Positions 46,058-55,648 of a stretch of DNA of 64,000 nucleotides are shown one piece after another (the first letter of the stretch is position 1; every line of letters begins with the position of its first letter). The translations under genes were made by a program, and so were the position numbers. The notes beneath the pieces are model-generated. The model worked only from the letters and a program-made list of their open reading frames with translations, had not been told where the DNA came from and did not search any database. The stretch comes from Agrobacterium tumefaciens (lineage in GTDB: Bacteria; Pseudomonadota; Alphaproteobacteria; Rhizobiales; Rhizobiaceae): NCBI RefSeq assembly GCF_005221385.1, contig NZ_CP039904.1:186001-250000 (forward strand), read 5' to 3'.

Positions 46058-46255
46058 TCCATCTCTCCTTTAGCGCAGCCTGCATCCGTTCGGACATTCC
46101 CCAGGGCGCATCTCACCTTCTCGAACCGGCGCATCGGAACTTGCCGATGCCACAGCCGTCACCGGGCAACCCAGAAACCGGCTGATGACGGCCGGCTGCG
46201 AATCCTCGGTGCCAAGACCGTCACGGCCACTATGGCGAAGGGCGGGACACACCAA

Positions 46256-46269
46256 TTGAGATGGATCAA
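46256..46269. promoter_or_regulatory. FNR/FixK-type box upstream of ompW
   Basis: TTGAGATGGATCAA has the form TTGA-N6-TCAA recognised by FNR/FixK-class oxygen regulators. It is about 199 bases before the ompW start, in a 373-base gap between ompW and the end of xylA that holds no gene I can support. OmpW is FNR-controlled in enterobacteria, which favours relevance, although the distance is long. Confidence 0.5.
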
Positions 46270-46376
46270 ACCGTCACGGCATTGCCCCCTGCAGACGACG
46301 TACGAGCGAAGATTGTGACAATTGCGCAACAAAAGAAGGCGAGAGACAGGCGCGAAATTGCCCTGGAACAGCGCAC

Positions 46377-46411
46377 AAAAAAGGCGGGAGATGATCCCCC
46401 GCCGCGCTTTT
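46377..46411 (-). terminator. Rho-independent terminator of xylA
   Basis: On the minus strand GGCGGG (46403-46398) pairs with CCCGCC (46388-46383), followed directly by TTTTTT. It begins about 28 bases past the xylA stop codon, a textbook layout. Confidence 0.85.
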
Positions 46412-46430
46412 TCAACAATGGACTTCCGTG

Positions 46431-47741
46431 TCAGACGTAACGATTGACGACGTTTTCCAGATATTCCTGACGACCGGATTTCGGCTCGGGATTGATATCC
46501 TCCCGCTCCACCAGCGCGGTAATCTCGTCAAGCTTCAGTTCGCCGCGCAGCATCTTCTGGGCCTCCGGCGAATCCCACTTGGCGTAACGCTCCGCAAGCG
46601 GCTTCGACAGCGCGCCGTCCTCGACCATCTTCGCCGCCGCCTTCAGGCCGCGGGCGCAGCAATCCATGCCGCCGATATGACCGATCAGCAGATCCTGCGG
46701 ATCGAGCGACTGGCGACGCAGCTTGGAATCGAAATTGGTGCCGCCATTCTTGAAGCCGCCACCAGCAAGCACGTGGTAGTAGGCGAGCGCCATTTCCGGC
46801 ACGTTGTTGGGGAACTGGTCGGTATCCCAACCGGACTGGTAATCGTTGCGGTTCATGTCGATGGAGCCGAAAATGCCGAAGGCATTGGCCATGGCCAGCT
46901 CATGTTCGAAGGAATGGCCGGCGAGAATGGCATGGCCCTGCTCGATATTGACCTTCACTTCCTTTTCCAGACCGTTCTTCTGCAGGAAGGCATAAACGGT
47001 GGCGACGTCGTAGTCGTACTGGTGCTTGGTCGGCTCCTGCGGTTTCGGCTCGATCAGGATCGTGCCTTCAAAGCCGATCTTGTATTTATATTCCACCACC
47101 AGGTTGAGGAAGCGGCCCAGCTGGTCAAGCTCACGCGACAGATCGGTGTTGAGCAGGGTTTCGTAACCTTCGCGGCCGCCCCACAGAACGTAGTTCGCGC
47201 CGCCGAGCTTCTTGGTGGCGTCCATGCAGGTCTTCACCGTGGCGGCGGAGAATGCAAAGACATCAGGGTCCGGATTGGTTGCCGCACCGGACATGAAACG
47301 CCGGTTGGAGAAAAGGTTCGCGGTGCCCCACAGCAATTTTACGCCGGTCTGAGCCTGCTTTTCAGCAAAATAATCAACGATTTCGTTGAGGTTCTTCGTG
47401 TTTTCAGCAAAGTTTTTGCCTTCCGGGCGCACATCGGCGTCATGGAAGCAATAAAATGGCGAACCGAGCAGCGAGAAGAATTCGAAGGCCACATCTGCCT
47501 TCAGCTTCGCAGCCTGCATGCTGTCTTCGAACCACGGGCGCTGGAAGGTCTGGCCGCCGAAGGGGTCTCCACCCGGCCAGGTGAAGGTATGCCAGTAGGC
47601 CACCGCGAAACGCAGGTGATCTTCCATGCGCTTGCCGGCAACGACTTCATCGGGGTTATAGTGGCGGAAGGCCAGCGGATTGGTGCTGTCGGGGCCTTCA
47701 TATTTGATCTTGGCGATATCGCCGAAAAAACCTGTGCTCAT
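46431..47741 (-). CDS. xylA: Xylose isomerase
   Basis: Converts D-xylose to D-xylulose in the cytosol with two divalent metals; 436 residues, the length of the class II enzymes. [14 protein letters not shown] contains the catalytic histidine near residue 100, [20 protein letters not shown] the metal-1 glutamate and active-site lysine near 230, and [19 protein letters not shown] the second metal cluster. The start at 47739-47741 has AGGAGGATCACC upstream. Order on the strand is lacI-type regulator, xylB, xylA, with a family D repeat between xylB and xylA. Confidence 0.97.
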   Translation of the reverse strand: MSTGFFGDIAKIKYEGPDSTNPLAFRHYNPDEVVAGKRMEDHLRFAVAYWHTFTWPGGDPFGGQTFQRPWFEDSMQAAKLKADVAFEFFSLLGSPFYCFHDADVRPEGKNFAENTKNLNEIVDYFAEKQAQTGVKLLWGTANLFSNRRFMSGAATNPDPDVFAFSAATVKTCMDATKKLGGANYVLWGGREGYETLLNTDLSRELDQLGRFLNLVVEYKYKIGFEGTILIEPKPQEPTKHQYDYDVATVYAFLQKNGLEKEVKVNIEQGHAILAGHSFEHELAMANAFGIFGSIDMNRNDYQSGWDTDQFPNNVPEMALAYYHVLAGGGFKNGGTNFDSKLRRQSLDPQDLLIGHIGGMDCCARGLKAAAKMVEDGALSKPLAERYAKWDSPEAQKMLRGELKLDEITALVEREDINPEPKSGRQEYLENVVNRYV

Positions 47742-47800
47742 GGTGATCCTCCTCTTGGGGTGGGTTAGGTGGTGTTCGGTATAGGTTGGAGGGCGCGGCT

Positions 47801-47956
47801 CACCCCCCTCTGTCCTGCCGGACATCTCCCCTCAAGGGGGGAGATCAACAAGCGGCTACGTCTTGTCCTCACGCGAGGTTGAAGATGGAGCGAGAGGTAG
47901 CGTTCTGCCGATCTCCCCCCTTGAGGGGGAGATGCCCGGCAGGGCAGAGGGGGGTA
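47801..47956. repeat. Intergenic palindromic repeat, family D copy 1
   Basis: Left end ACCCCCCTCTGTCCTGCCGG, right end CCGGCAGGGCAGAGGGGGGT, with inner CATCTCCCCTCAAGGGG and its mirror. A second copy lies at 59173-59316. In the xyl mRNA it would form a very large stem between xylB and xylA. Confidence 0.8.
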
Positions 47957-47974
47957 AACCGCACACTCCGCGTC

Positions 47975-49429
47975 TCAATGCGAAAGCGCCCGAATAGCCG
48001 GATAAAGCGCGTGATACCGCCGATAGGCCTCCTCATAGGCCCCGGCCAGATCAGCCACCGGCTCAATCGTCCGCGCCGTCTCCGGCTGCGAGCAGACCGC
48101 CACCGGATCGGCGCCTGTCGCGGCGATGAGGCCAAGGCGAGCAGCACCGAAGGCCGCACCGAAATCACCTTCTGCCGGAATATCCACCGGCACGCCGAGC
48201 GAGGTGGCAATCGAGGCAAGCCAATAGGCCGAGCGCGAGCCGCCGCCGATGGCGGTGACGCGGGAGATCGAGGTGCCGGCGGATTTCAGCGCTTCGAGAT
48301 TGTCCCTGATAGCAAAGGTCACACCTTCCAGCACCGCCTGGGTCAGCGCCTTGCGGTCGCTTTCATGCGAAAGACCGATGAAGGAGCCACGAATGGCCGC
48401 GTCATTATGCGGGGTGCGCTCGCCGGAAAGATAGGGCGCGAAGGTAACGCCGGTGGGCGCAAGCAGTGTCTCGCCCAGCTCGCCGGTCAGATCGGCGGCG
48501 GATTGCCCGGTGAGGCGGGAATACCAGTTCAGCGCATCGGTGGCGGAGAGGATGACGCCCATCTGGTGCCAGGTGTTGGGCAGCGCGTGGCAGAAGGCGT
48601 GCACGGCGCTTTCCGGCTTCGGCAGATAGGAGGCATTGGCGGCGAAGAGCACGCCGGATGTACCAAGCGAAACGAAGGCGTGGCCCTCCTTCACCGTGCC
48701 CATGCCGCAGGCGGAGGCGGCGTTGTCACCCGCACCGCCGGCCACCACGGCACGGCCGGAAATGCCCCATTCACCGGCGAGTTCGGCGCGAAGAACGCCC
48801 GCCTCATCCGTACCTTCCACCAGCGACGGCATGTGTTTTTCATAAAGGCCGGTGGCGGCGAGAAGTTCGGAAGACCATTTGCGCGCGCCGGTATCAAGCC
48901 ATGAGGTGCCGGCGGAGTCCGACATCTCGGAGATATATTCGCCCGTCAGCCACAGCCGCAGATAATCCTTCGGCAACAGCACCTTGGCCACTTTGGCGAA
49001 GATTTCAGGTTCGTTCTTCGCCACCCAGGCAAGCTTCGGCGCGGTGAAGCCGGGGAAGACGATATTGCCGGTGATCCTGCGGAAACGTGGATCGGCGTCG
49101 AGTGCTGCGGCCTCGGCATGGGAGCGGGTGTCGTTCCACAGGATGCAGGGGCGCAGTACCTTGCCCTCGGCATCAACAAGCGTCGCGCCATGCATCTGGC
49201 CGGAAAGGCCGATGCCCTTCACTGCGGCAAGCTCCTTCGGGAACTTCTGCTTCAGGCCGCCGACGGCGGTTTTCGCGGCGGCGATCCAGTCCGCCGGATC
49301 CTGTTCCGACCAGCCATGATGCGGACGCGAAACCTCCAGCGAGCCATTGGCCGAACCGACAATCTTCTGATCGCCATCCATCAGCAGGGCTTTGATGCCT
49401 GAAGTGCCAAGATCGAGACCGAGATACAT
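47975..49429 (-). CDS. xylB: Xylulokinase
   Basis: Phosphorylates D-xylulose to xylulose-5-phosphate for the pentose phosphate pathway; 484 residues, FGGY family. The N-terminal phosphate loop LGLDLGTSGIKALLMD lies at residues 3-18, GLSGQMHGATLVD near 78 is the xylulose-site signature, GAGDNAASACGMG near 235, and VTAIGGGSRSAYWLASIA near 395 closes the second ATP-binding half. The start at 49429 is preferred over 49441 because TGGAGAAATAC precedes it. Confidence 0.95.
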   Translation of the reverse strand: MYLGLDLGTSGIKALLMDGDQKIVGSANGSLEVSRPHHGWSEQDPADWIAAAKTAVGGLKQKFPKELAAVKGIGLSGQMHGATLVDAEGKVLRPCILWNDTRSHAEAAALDADPRFRRITGNIVFPGFTAPKLAWVAKNEPEIFAKVAKVLLPKDYLRLWLTGEYISEMSDSAGTSWLDTGARKWSSELLAATGLYEKHMPSLVEGTDEAGVLRAELAGEWGISGRAVVAGGAGDNAASACGMGTVKEGHAFVSLGTSGVLFAANASYLPKPESAVHAFCHALPNTWHQMGVILSATDALNWYSRLTGQSAADLTGELGETLLAPTGVTFAPYLSGERTPHNDAAIRGSFIGLSHESDRKALTQAVLEGVTFAIRDNLEALKSAGTSISRVTAIGGGSRSAYWLASIATSLGVPVDIPAEGDFGAAFGAARLGLIAATGADPVAVCSQPETARTIEPVADLAGAYEEAYRRYHALYPAIRALSH

Positions 49430-49534
49430 GTATTTCTCCATTCCGGCGCTCCATGCGCCACTTTCAGCGTTTTTTAAAAGTCACCGCATTTCCGGACGGA
49501 AAACCGGCGGCCACTTTTCCTGGAAATGCTCTCA

Positions 49535-50557
49535 TCAGGGAAGATTGTCCCTGAGGAATATGTCGATACGGATACGTTCCTGCGCTGCGATGACGGGCTG
49601 GCCGTCGGCACGCGCTTTCAACACGCGGATGGCGCTGCGCACCTCATGGCCGGCATCCTGATTGAGCACGGCGTCAAGCACGCCTTCCCGCAGCGCATTG
49701 GCGGTGTTTTCCGTCAGTTCATGGGCAATGACAGACAGCGACCTTTCACCGCCGGCGGCTCGGAGCGCCCGGATGAGGCCGCGATTGCCGGCGCCGAGAC
49801 TGTAGATGCCGGAGAGTGCAGCATTGCCAAGCGCTCCGGAAACCAGCGCCTCGACGGTTGCCGGGTCATCCTTGCCCTCCAGCACCGGCAGAAGCCGCAA
49901 TTGCGGAAATTCGGCTTCGATGACCGCGCGAAAACCCTCCAGACGTTCGCGATGGTCGCGCACCAGCATGGAACCGGCGACAACAGCGATATCGCCACCG
50001 CAGCTGGAGAGGAAACGTCCCATCAGGCTCGCCGCCGTGCGCCCCGCCGCGGCATTGTCGACACCGGCATAATGGTCGCGGCGCGAGCCGGAAAGATCGG
50101 ACACCAGCGTCACCGTGGCGATGCCGTCTTCCGCCAGCCGGTCTGCCGCTTCCGCCACATCTTGCGAATCCGTGGCGACGAAAGCCACGCCCGACGGTTT
50201 TTCCCGCCGTGCCACCTCCAGAGCCTCGGTCAGCGCCGCGGCATTAAAGGGCGGCACCTCAATGATACGGATCGCCGTGCGCTCCAGATGGGAGCGGGAG
50301 GCGGCGGCCCGAACCTCGGCCCTCAACGTTGCCATGAAGGAATTGTCGTTGCCCGGCAGGATGAAGACCAGCGAGTAATTACGGCCCTTGGCCAGATTGG
50401 CGGCGGCGATATCGCGCACATAACCAAGCTCGGCAATCGCCGCCTCCACGCGGGCGCGGGTGGCGGCGTGAACGCCCGGACGCATGTTCAGCACCCGGTC
50501 GATGGTGGCGAGGCTGACGCCTGCGCGCTCGGCAATATCATGAACTGTCGGCTTCAT
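49535..50557 (-). CDS. LacI-family regulator, probable control of xylose genes
   Basis: A 340-residue repressor. The LacI helix-turn-helix HDIAERAGVSLATIDRVLN occupies residues 5-23, followed by the hinge region and a periplasmic-binding-protein fold (VFILPGNDNSFMATL onward) that binds a sugar. The start at 50555-50557 has GGGGAGGAGCC upstream; the longer open frame runs through a repeat and is not supported. It is on the same strand, 105 bases before xylB, so regulation of xylBA is likely. A LacI-type palindrome lies 55 bases upstream of its start. Confidence 0.88.
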   Translation of the reverse strand: MKPTVHDIAERAGVSLATIDRVLNMRPGVHAATRARVEAAIAELGYVRDIAAANLAKGRNYSLVFILPGNDNSFMATLRAEVRAAASRSHLERTAIRIIEVPPFNAAALTEALEVARREKPSGVAFVATDSQDVAEAADRLAEDGIATVTLVSDLSGSRRDHYAGVDNAAAGRTAASLMGRFLSSCGGDIAVVAGSMLVRDHRERLEGFRAVIEAEFPQLRLLPVLEGKDDPATVEALVSGALGNAALSGIYSLGAGNRGLIRALRAAGGERSLSVIAHELTENTANALREGVLDAVLNQDAGHEVRSAIRVLKARADGQPVIAAQERIRIDIFLRDNLP

Positions 50558-50612
50558 GGCTCCTCCCCTCGCCTTTGAATATCCAGCTTTGAGGCCGAGG
50601 TAAACCGAAAAA

Positions 50613-50628
50613 TGATGTACGTACCTCA
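50613..50628. promoter_or_regulatory. LacI-type palindrome upstream of the xyl regulator gene
   Basis: TGATGTACGTACCTCA has arms matching at six of seven positions around a central CG at 50620-50621, the layout of LacI-family operators. Its place suggests autoregulation. A partial relative is at 6216-6231. Confidence 0.5.
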
Positions 50629-50686
50629 TATTTCTTCGGAAGGCGGTATCGGGTTGGCGGCTCTTGGCGAAACGGTGCCGCGCGTT

Positions 50687-50805
50687 TCTTCTCCCCGAGG
50701 GGGAGAAGGTGGCCCGAAGGGTCGGATGAGGGGGCCAGCTCTCGGTTATCTCTACCCTCGCCCCCTCATCCCGCTGCCGCGGACTTCTCCCCGGCGGGGA
50801 GAAGA
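50687..50805. repeat. Intergenic palindromic repeat, family C copy 3
   Basis: TTCTTCTCCCCGAGGGGGAG on the left and GGACTTCTCCCCGGCGGGGA on the right, with GGTGGCCCGAAGGGTCGG and CCCCTCATCCCGCTGCCG between, as in the copies at 14365 and 33629. It fills most of the 342-base gap between the LacI and EmrB-type genes. Confidence 0.75.
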
Positions 50806-50899
50806 AATGTGCCGCCCCCGCTCGCTCCATATTCAAAACAAAAAAGGGGCCGTCATTTTCGACGGCCCCAGCTCTGCGGTGGATGGGAGGGGATTTTTA

Positions 50900-52483
50900 T
50901 CAGTGCGCCGCATCTGGCGGCGGCGCTGCCTTGGGTTTCTGGATCAGGATTGTCATGAAGATGAGGCTGCCGAACAAAAGCGTCAGCGCGAAGAACACAT
51001 CCGCGAAGGCCAATATCCATGCCTGCTGCGAGACCATGCCGACCAGTTTCTTGATCGCGACGGAAGCGCCGTCCAACCCGTAGGAATCGTAGTTCGCGCC
51101 GACATTGTTCAGCCATTCCAGCGCCTGCGGATTGGAATAGCTGATATGTTCCGCCAACCGCACATAATGATCGTCGGTGCGCTGCGACAGCAGGGTGTTG
51201 ATGACGGCAAGGCCAACCGCGCCGCCGAGGTTACGGGTGAGGTTGAACAGGCCGGATGCATTGCGGATACGGGCGGGCGGCAGCGTGCCGAGCGCGATGT
51301 TGTTGATCGGCACCATGCACATCATCAGGCCAAAACCGCGCAGGATCTGCGGGATCAGCAGTTCATAGAAGTCCCAGTCGGTCGTCACATAGGTCATGAT
51401 CCACGTGCCGCAGCCGAAGCTGATGAAGCCGATGGCCATCATCGCCCGCGGGTCGAGCTTGGTGGAGACCTTGCCGGCAATCGGCGCGGTGAAGAACATC
51501 GCAAGGCCGGAGACGAACATGGTCTCACCGATCATCAGCGCATCATACCCCCTCACCCGGCCGAGATAGAGCGGGTAGAGATAGGTCAGCCCATAAAGCC
51601 CGATGCCCATGACGAAGGAAAACAGCGAGCCGATGGAGAAGTTTCGGTCGGCGAAGGCGCGGATATCGACGACCGGGAATTCCACCTTGAAGGCGCGCCA
51701 GAAGAACACGACGGCACCGATGACCATGGCGATGGAGCCAAGGACGATATGCTCATCGTTGAACCAGTCCTTGTTATTGCCCTCTTCCAGCACATATTCC
51801 AGCGAGCCGAGGAAGACCGCCATGGAGATCAGCCCCCACCAGTCGAACTTCTTCCAGAGCGACTTTTCCGGCTTGTCGAAATCGATCAGGCTCCAGGTGA
51901 GGATGGTGACGATGATGCCGGGGATGATGTTGACGAGGAACAGCCAGTGCCAGGAAAAGGCATTGGAGAGATAACCGCCGACCGTCGGCCCGATGGTGGG
52001 CGCAAGCGTGGCGACGAGACCGATGATTGGCGACACGACCGAGCGCTTCGAGGGCGGGAAGATCGTAAAGGCGGCAGCAAAGACCGACGGGATCATGCCG
52101 CCGCCGATAAAGCCCTGGATCGCGCGGTAGACGATCATCTGGTCAATATTGGTGGCGGTGGCGCAGAGCGCGCTCGAAAGCGTGAAGCCGGCCGCACAGG
52201 TGGCGAAGAGCACACGTGTGGACAGGATGCGCGCCAGCGTGCCCGACAGCGGGATCATGATGACTTCGGCAATCAGATAGGAGGTCTGCACCCAGGCGAT
52301 CTCGTCCGAGCCGGCGCCGAGACCAGCCTGGATTTCTGCCAGCGAGGCGGAAACGATCTGAATATCGAGAATGGACATGAACATGCCGAAGACCATCGCG
52401 AAGAACGCGATGAGCCTGCGCCTGTCCATCGGAGGATCGGCGGGGATCGACGCCCCGCCCGTACCGACAACCGTAGCCGCCAT
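50900..52483 (-). CDS. emrB: MFS multidrug efflux transporter, DHA2 family (EmrB-like)
   Basis: A proton-driven exporter of 527 residues with about 14 membrane helices. The first helix FFAMVFGMFMSILDIQIVSAS contains the D-x-x-x-V-x-x-A type motif of DHA2 transporters; GTLARILSTR is motif A and GGGMIPSVFAAAF/GPTVGGYLSNAFSWHWLFLVN the antiporter motif C region. It starts 21 bases after the adaptor gene, on the same strand. Substrates are not evident; EmrB-type pumps export hydrophobic uncouplers and drugs. Confidence 0.93.
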   Translation of the reverse strand: MAATVVGTGGASIPADPPMDRRRLIAFFAMVFGMFMSILDIQIVSASLAEIQAGLGAGSDEIAWVQTSYLIAEVIMIPLSGTLARILSTRVLFATCAAGFTLSSALCATATNIDQMIVYRAIQGFIGGGMIPSVFAAAFTIFPPSKRSVVSPIIGLVATLAPTIGPTVGGYLSNAFSWHWLFLVNIIPGIIVTILTWSLIDFDKPEKSLWKKFDWWGLISMAVFLGSLEYVLEEGNNKDWFNDEHIVLGSIAMVIGAVVFFWRAFKVEFPVVDIRAFADRNFSIGSLFSFVMGIGLYGLTYLYPLYLGRVRGYDALMIGETMFVSGLAMFFTAPIAGKVSTKLDPRAMMAIGFISFGCGTWIMTYVTTDWDFYELLIPQILRGFGLMMCMVPINNIALGTLPPARIRNASGLFNLTRNLGGAVGLAVINTLLSQRTDDHYVRLAEHISYSNPQALEWLNNVGANYDSYGLDGASVAIKKLVGMVSQQAWILAFADVFFALTLLFGSLIFMTILIQKPKAAPPPDAAH

Positions 52484-52504
52484 GATCTTGCCCTCGACGA
52501 CGCT

Positions 52505-53707
52505 TTACTTGGCTTGCGCCGTTTTCGTATTTTCAGGCGCCGTGCGCGTGTCGACATCAACGACAACGCTCAGGCCCGCACGCAGATTGTGCTTTGCAAG
52601 ATCGTCCTTCGAGAACACGATACGAACAGGCACGCGCTGGATGACCTTGGTGAAGTTGCCCGTGGCATTTTCCGGCGGCAGCATGGAGAAGACCGAACCG
52701 GAGCCGGGCGAGATCGACTGCACCGTGCCTTCAATGGTCGCATCATCGAAGGCGTCCACATGGACACGAACCTTCGAGCCGGGAACAACGCTGGCCAGCT
52801 GCGTTTCCTTGAAATTGGCGTCGATATAAAGCTCATTCATCGGCACCAGCGAAGCCAGACGCTTGCCGACTGAGACGAGATCACCCGTCTGCACCGCCAG
52901 ATTGCCGATGACGCCGTCATAGGGCGCTTTCAACACGGTGAAGGACAGGTCGCGAGCGGCCTTGTCGCGGGAAAGCTGCAGCGAGCGGATGGTGCTTTCG
53001 GCCTCTTCGCGCTGGGCGCGCAGAAGCTCGACATTGGCTTTCGCGGAGGAGATCGCCGCATCGCCGGCCACGACATTCGCCTTGGCCTGATCGAGCGCAA
53101 CCTGGGCATTGTCGGAAGCGGCAACGGTGCCGACGTCCTTCGCCTGCAATTCGCTGGCACGCTTCTGGGTGATTTCCGCCCCGCGAAGGGCGGCATCCAG
53201 CGCACCCTTCTGGGCAACGGCCTGTTCCTGCGATGCCTCGCCGCCAATGATCTGCGCATCGATACGCTTCAGCGACAGCTCCTCTGTGCGGATCTGCGCC
53301 TCAGCCTGTTCAAGCGCAATGCGATAGTCGCCATCATCCAGCGTCACCAGCGGATCGCCCGCCTTGACTTCCTGGTTTTCAACCACATTCACCTTGGCAA
53401 CGTAACCCGACACCTTGGGCGCGATGACGGCGATGTCACCTTCTATATAGGCATCATCGGTCGAGACCATGAAGCGGCCATCGATCCACCAGTTGTAACC
53501 GTACCAGCCGGCACCGGCGAGAAGGGCGACGGCGATGACCGGCAGGAGCTTCGAACGCTTCTTCTGCTTCGGAGCAGCGGTTGTCTGGGGCGGCTGTTGC
53601 GGCGGGGCATCAGCCGGCTTTGCCGGAGAGGTCTCGGCCTTGGCGGAGATATCCGCCTCTTCCGCATCGTTGACGGCGCGAACCGCGCTATTCTTCTGGG
53701 CCGACAT
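52505..53707 (-). CDS. emrA: HlyD-family membrane fusion protein (EmrA-like)
   Basis: The periplasmic adaptor for the EmrB-type pump, 400 residues. A cytoplasmic N-terminus rich in Ala/Pro/Gln is followed by one membrane segment (LLPVIAVALLAGAGWYGYNWW near residue 55), then lipoyl halves (EGDIAVIAPKVSGYVAKVNV and FTVLKAPYDGVIGNLAV) flanking a long coiled-coil hairpin, and a beta-barrel. The start at 53705-53707 is chosen for its length; the ribosome site is weak. It is the first gene of the pump operon, divergent from a TetR regulator. Confidence 0.93.
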   Translation of the reverse strand: MSAQKNSAVRAVNDAEEADISAKAETSPAKPADAPPQQPPQTTAAPKQKKRSKLLPVIAVALLAGAGWYGYNWWIDGRFMVSTDDAYIEGDIAVIAPKVSGYVAKVNVVENQEVKAGDPLVTLDDGDYRIALEQAEAQIRTEELSLKRIDAQIIGGEASQEQAVAQKGALDAALRGAEITQKRASELQAKDVGTVAASDNAQVALDQAKANVVAGDAAISSAKANVELLRAQREEAESTIRSLQLSRDKAARDLSFTVLKAPYDGVIGNLAVQTGDLVSVGKRLASLVPMNELYIDANFKETQLASVVPGSKVRVHVDAFDDATIEGTVQSISPGSGSVFSMLPPENATGNFTKVIQRVPVRIVFSKDDLAKHNLRAGLSVVVDVDTRTAPENTKTAQAK

Positions 53708-53747
53708 GAGAGTATACCGTGATAGATTGAAAAAAGTTTTTCGAACT

Positions 53748-53816
53748 GAACCGTTCGGTTCGATTGACTTAATCTCTTTCCTGACACATATCAAGTGTTA
53801 TCGAACCGATTGGTTC
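53748..53816. promoter_or_regulatory. Two TetR operator copies between emrA and tetR
   Basis: GAACCGTTCGGTTC at 53748-53761 and GAACCGATTGGTTC at 53803-53816 are palindromes of the form GAACC-N4-GGTTC, 55 bases apart, in the 159-base divergent promoter region. They fit two binding sites of the adjacent TetR protein, controlling both directions. Confidence 0.75.
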
Positions 53817-53866
53817 GACGTCTGGTTAATTTTTTTACGCCATTGTGGTGCTAGGAGGCGATAACG

Positions 53867-54553
53867 ATGGCAGGGGGAAACATGGATATGGAAGCGGACA
53901 TGGAAACGGGCTGTCCCGGAAACCCCGCCGGACGTTTTGCGGCGGGTGAGGACCCGGCAAAGCGCGAGCAGATTCTGGCCGGCGCCTGGCGCGTTTTCAA
54001 GCGCAAGGGCTTCGACGCCGCCAGCATGAACGACATCACCCGGGAAGCGGGCGTTTCCAAGGGTACGATCTATGTTTATTTCTCCAACAAGGAAGATCTG
54101 TTCGCCGCCCTCGTCGATCAGCACCGGCAGGAATTCGCCACCTCCATGCGCAACATTCTGGCCGGCACCGAAGAGGTGCGCGAAGGCCTGAAGCAGTTCG
54201 GCAAGGCCTTCGCCAACAAGATGATCTGTTCGGACATGGTCCCTGCCATGCGCTCGGTCATCGGCGTCATCGACCGCATGCCGAAGCTGGCGCAGCGTTT
54301 CTTCATCGCGGCGCCCAATAATGTGCGCACCGTGCTTCAGGATTTCATCGAGCACCACGTGGCGCTCGGACACCTGAAAGTGGATGACGTCGAGCTTGCC
54401 GCCCGGCAATATATAGAGCTTTCCACCGGCACCTTCTTCAAGCTGCGCCTGTTCGGAGAAATCGACGGTCCGGTTCCCGAAGAGGAACTCGACCGGGTGA
54501 TCAACAGCGCCATCACGGTATTCATGGCGGCTTACGGAACCAACAGGGCCTGA
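53867..54553 (+). CDS. TetR-family regulator of the EmrAB-type pump
   Basis: A 228-residue repressor with an extended N-terminus. The helix-turn-helix (about 28-75) contains ILAGAWRVFKRKGFDAASM and ITREAGVSKGTIYVYFSNKEDL. The C-terminal domain resembles the AcrR_C/TetR_C14 type. Starts at 53867, 53882 (ATG) or later are possible; GGAGGCGATAACG supports 53867. Divergent placement with the two palindromes between makes pump control very likely. Confidence 0.9.
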   Translation: MAGGNMDMEADMETGCPGNPAGRFAAGEDPAKREQILAGAWRVFKRKGFDAASMNDITREAGVSKGTIYVYFSNKEDLFAALVDQHRQEFATSMRNILAGTEEVREGLKQFGKAFANKMICSDMVPAMRSVIGVIDRMPKLAQRFFIAAPNNVRTVLQDFIEHHVALGHLKVDDVELAARQYIELSTGTFFKLRLFGEIDGPVPEEELDRVINSAITVFMAAYGTNRA

Positions 54554-54716
54554 TTTCATTCAGCAACGGCACCAGCGCCGACACCCGGCCTGCGCGAAAT
54601 TTCGATGAAATCTTGCGTGGTGGGGGCCTCATGCGCTTGTTTCTCGCGTATTGCGCTATAAATTCCACCCACCGAATGTTTCGGCTGGCCTTGTTGCTGA
54701 AAGGAAAACCTACCTG

Positions 54717-55481
54717 ATGGAGTCCATTCTCCCTCTTCTATCTGACCCCGCCGCCTGGGTGGCGCTCGTCACGCTGATCGTCATGGAGGTCGTGCTCGGC
54801 ATCGACAACCTGATCTTCATCTCCATCCTCACCAACAAGCTGCCGCCTGAACAGCGCGAAAAAGCCCGCAAGATCGGCATCGGCCTTGCCCTCGTCATGC
54901 GTCTCGGTCTGCTCGGCACCGTTGCCTGGATCGTGCAGCTCACCACACCGGTGTTTGAAGTCTTCGGCCACGCCTTCTCGTGGAAGGACATGATCCTGAT
55001 CGCCGGCGGTCTCTTCCTCGTGTGGAAGGCCACCAAGGAAATCCACCACAATGTCGATCCTGAAGATCACAAGGAAGACATGGTGGGTGGCCCGGTGGCG
55101 ATGAACTTCGGCGCTGCCATCGGCCAGATCCTGCTGCTCGACCTCGTCTTTTCGGTCGACAGCATCATCACCGCCGTCGGAATGACGCCACATCTGCCGA
55201 TCATGATCGTCGCCGTCGTCGTCGCCGTTGCCGTCATGCTGCTCGCCGCAACCCCGCTCGCCAACTTCATCGAGCGCAACCCCACCATCGTCATGCTGGC
55301 GCTCGCCTTCCTGATGATGATCGGCACGACGCTGATCGCCGAAGGCATGGGCTTCCATGTTCCCAAGGGTTATGTCTATGCCGCCATGGCGTTTTCTGCG
55401 TTGGTGGAAGTGCTTAACATGTTTGCGCGCAATGCGCGGCAGCGCAAGAAGGCAGAAGCTTCGGGCGACACCCGGCATTAA
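54717..55481 (+). CDS. TerC-family integral membrane protein
   Basis: A 254-residue inner-membrane protein with seven or more helices, including the TerC hallmark acidic motifs [14 protein letters not shown] near residue 25 and [16 protein letters not shown] near 145. Members export or handle metal ions; Alx- and MeeY-type relatives act on manganese. The ATG at 54717 follows AAAGGAAAACCTACCTG; the frame is open 22 codons earlier. A palindromic repeat follows the stop codon. Confidence 0.88.
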   Translation: MESILPLLSDPAAWVALVTLIVMEVVLGIDNLIFISILTNKLPPEQREKARKIGIGLALVMRLGLLGTVAWIVQLTTPVFEVFGHAFSWKDMILIAGGLFLVWKATKEIHHNVDPEDHKEDMVGGPVAMNFGAAIGQILLLDLVFSVDSIITAVGMTPHLPIMIVAVVVAVAVMLLAATPLANFIERNPTIVMLALAFLMMIGTTLIAEGMGFHVPKGYVYAAMAFSALVEVLNMFARNARQRKKAEASGDTRH

Positions 55482-55506
55482 CGCCCGGATATCAACGCCA
55501 TTGTCC

Positions 55507-55538
55507 CTGTCATGCCGGATCAAGTCCCGGCATGACAG
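55507..55538. repeat. REP-like palindrome downstream of the terC-family gene
   Basis: CTGTCATGCCGG at 55507-55518 pairs with CCGGCATGACAG at 55527-55538 around ATCAAGTC. The core is shared with the pair at 2291-2400. It may stabilise the upstream mRNA. Confidence 0.7.
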
Positions 55539-55600
55539 GAGAGATATGAAGCTCCGGCCCGGAACCGCATGACCCCGCCTTGCGTTCTTCGACACCATCA

Positions 55601-55620
55601 CCGATAGAGCCCTCTATCGG
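55601..55620. promoter_or_regulatory. Hairpin just upstream of the SLC13-type permease gene
   Basis: CCGATAGAG at 55601-55609 pairs with CTCTATCGG at 55612-55620. It ends 28 bases before the permease start codon, so it could be a weak terminator for the upstream unit or a leader structure. No T-run follows. Confidence 0.4.
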
Positions 55621-55648
55621 CGCCTCTCCTTCGAAAGCATAGGCAAGC

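Noticed and set aside
50612..52873. A 753-codon plus-strand ORF
   Set aside because: It lies opposite the EmrB-type gene and runs through a family C repeat; composition is that of an antisense shadow.
54554..54716. A manganese (yybP-ykoY) riboswitch before the terC-family gene
   Set aside because: The 160-base upstream region lacks the paired conserved loops expected of that riboswitch, as far as I can read it by eye.
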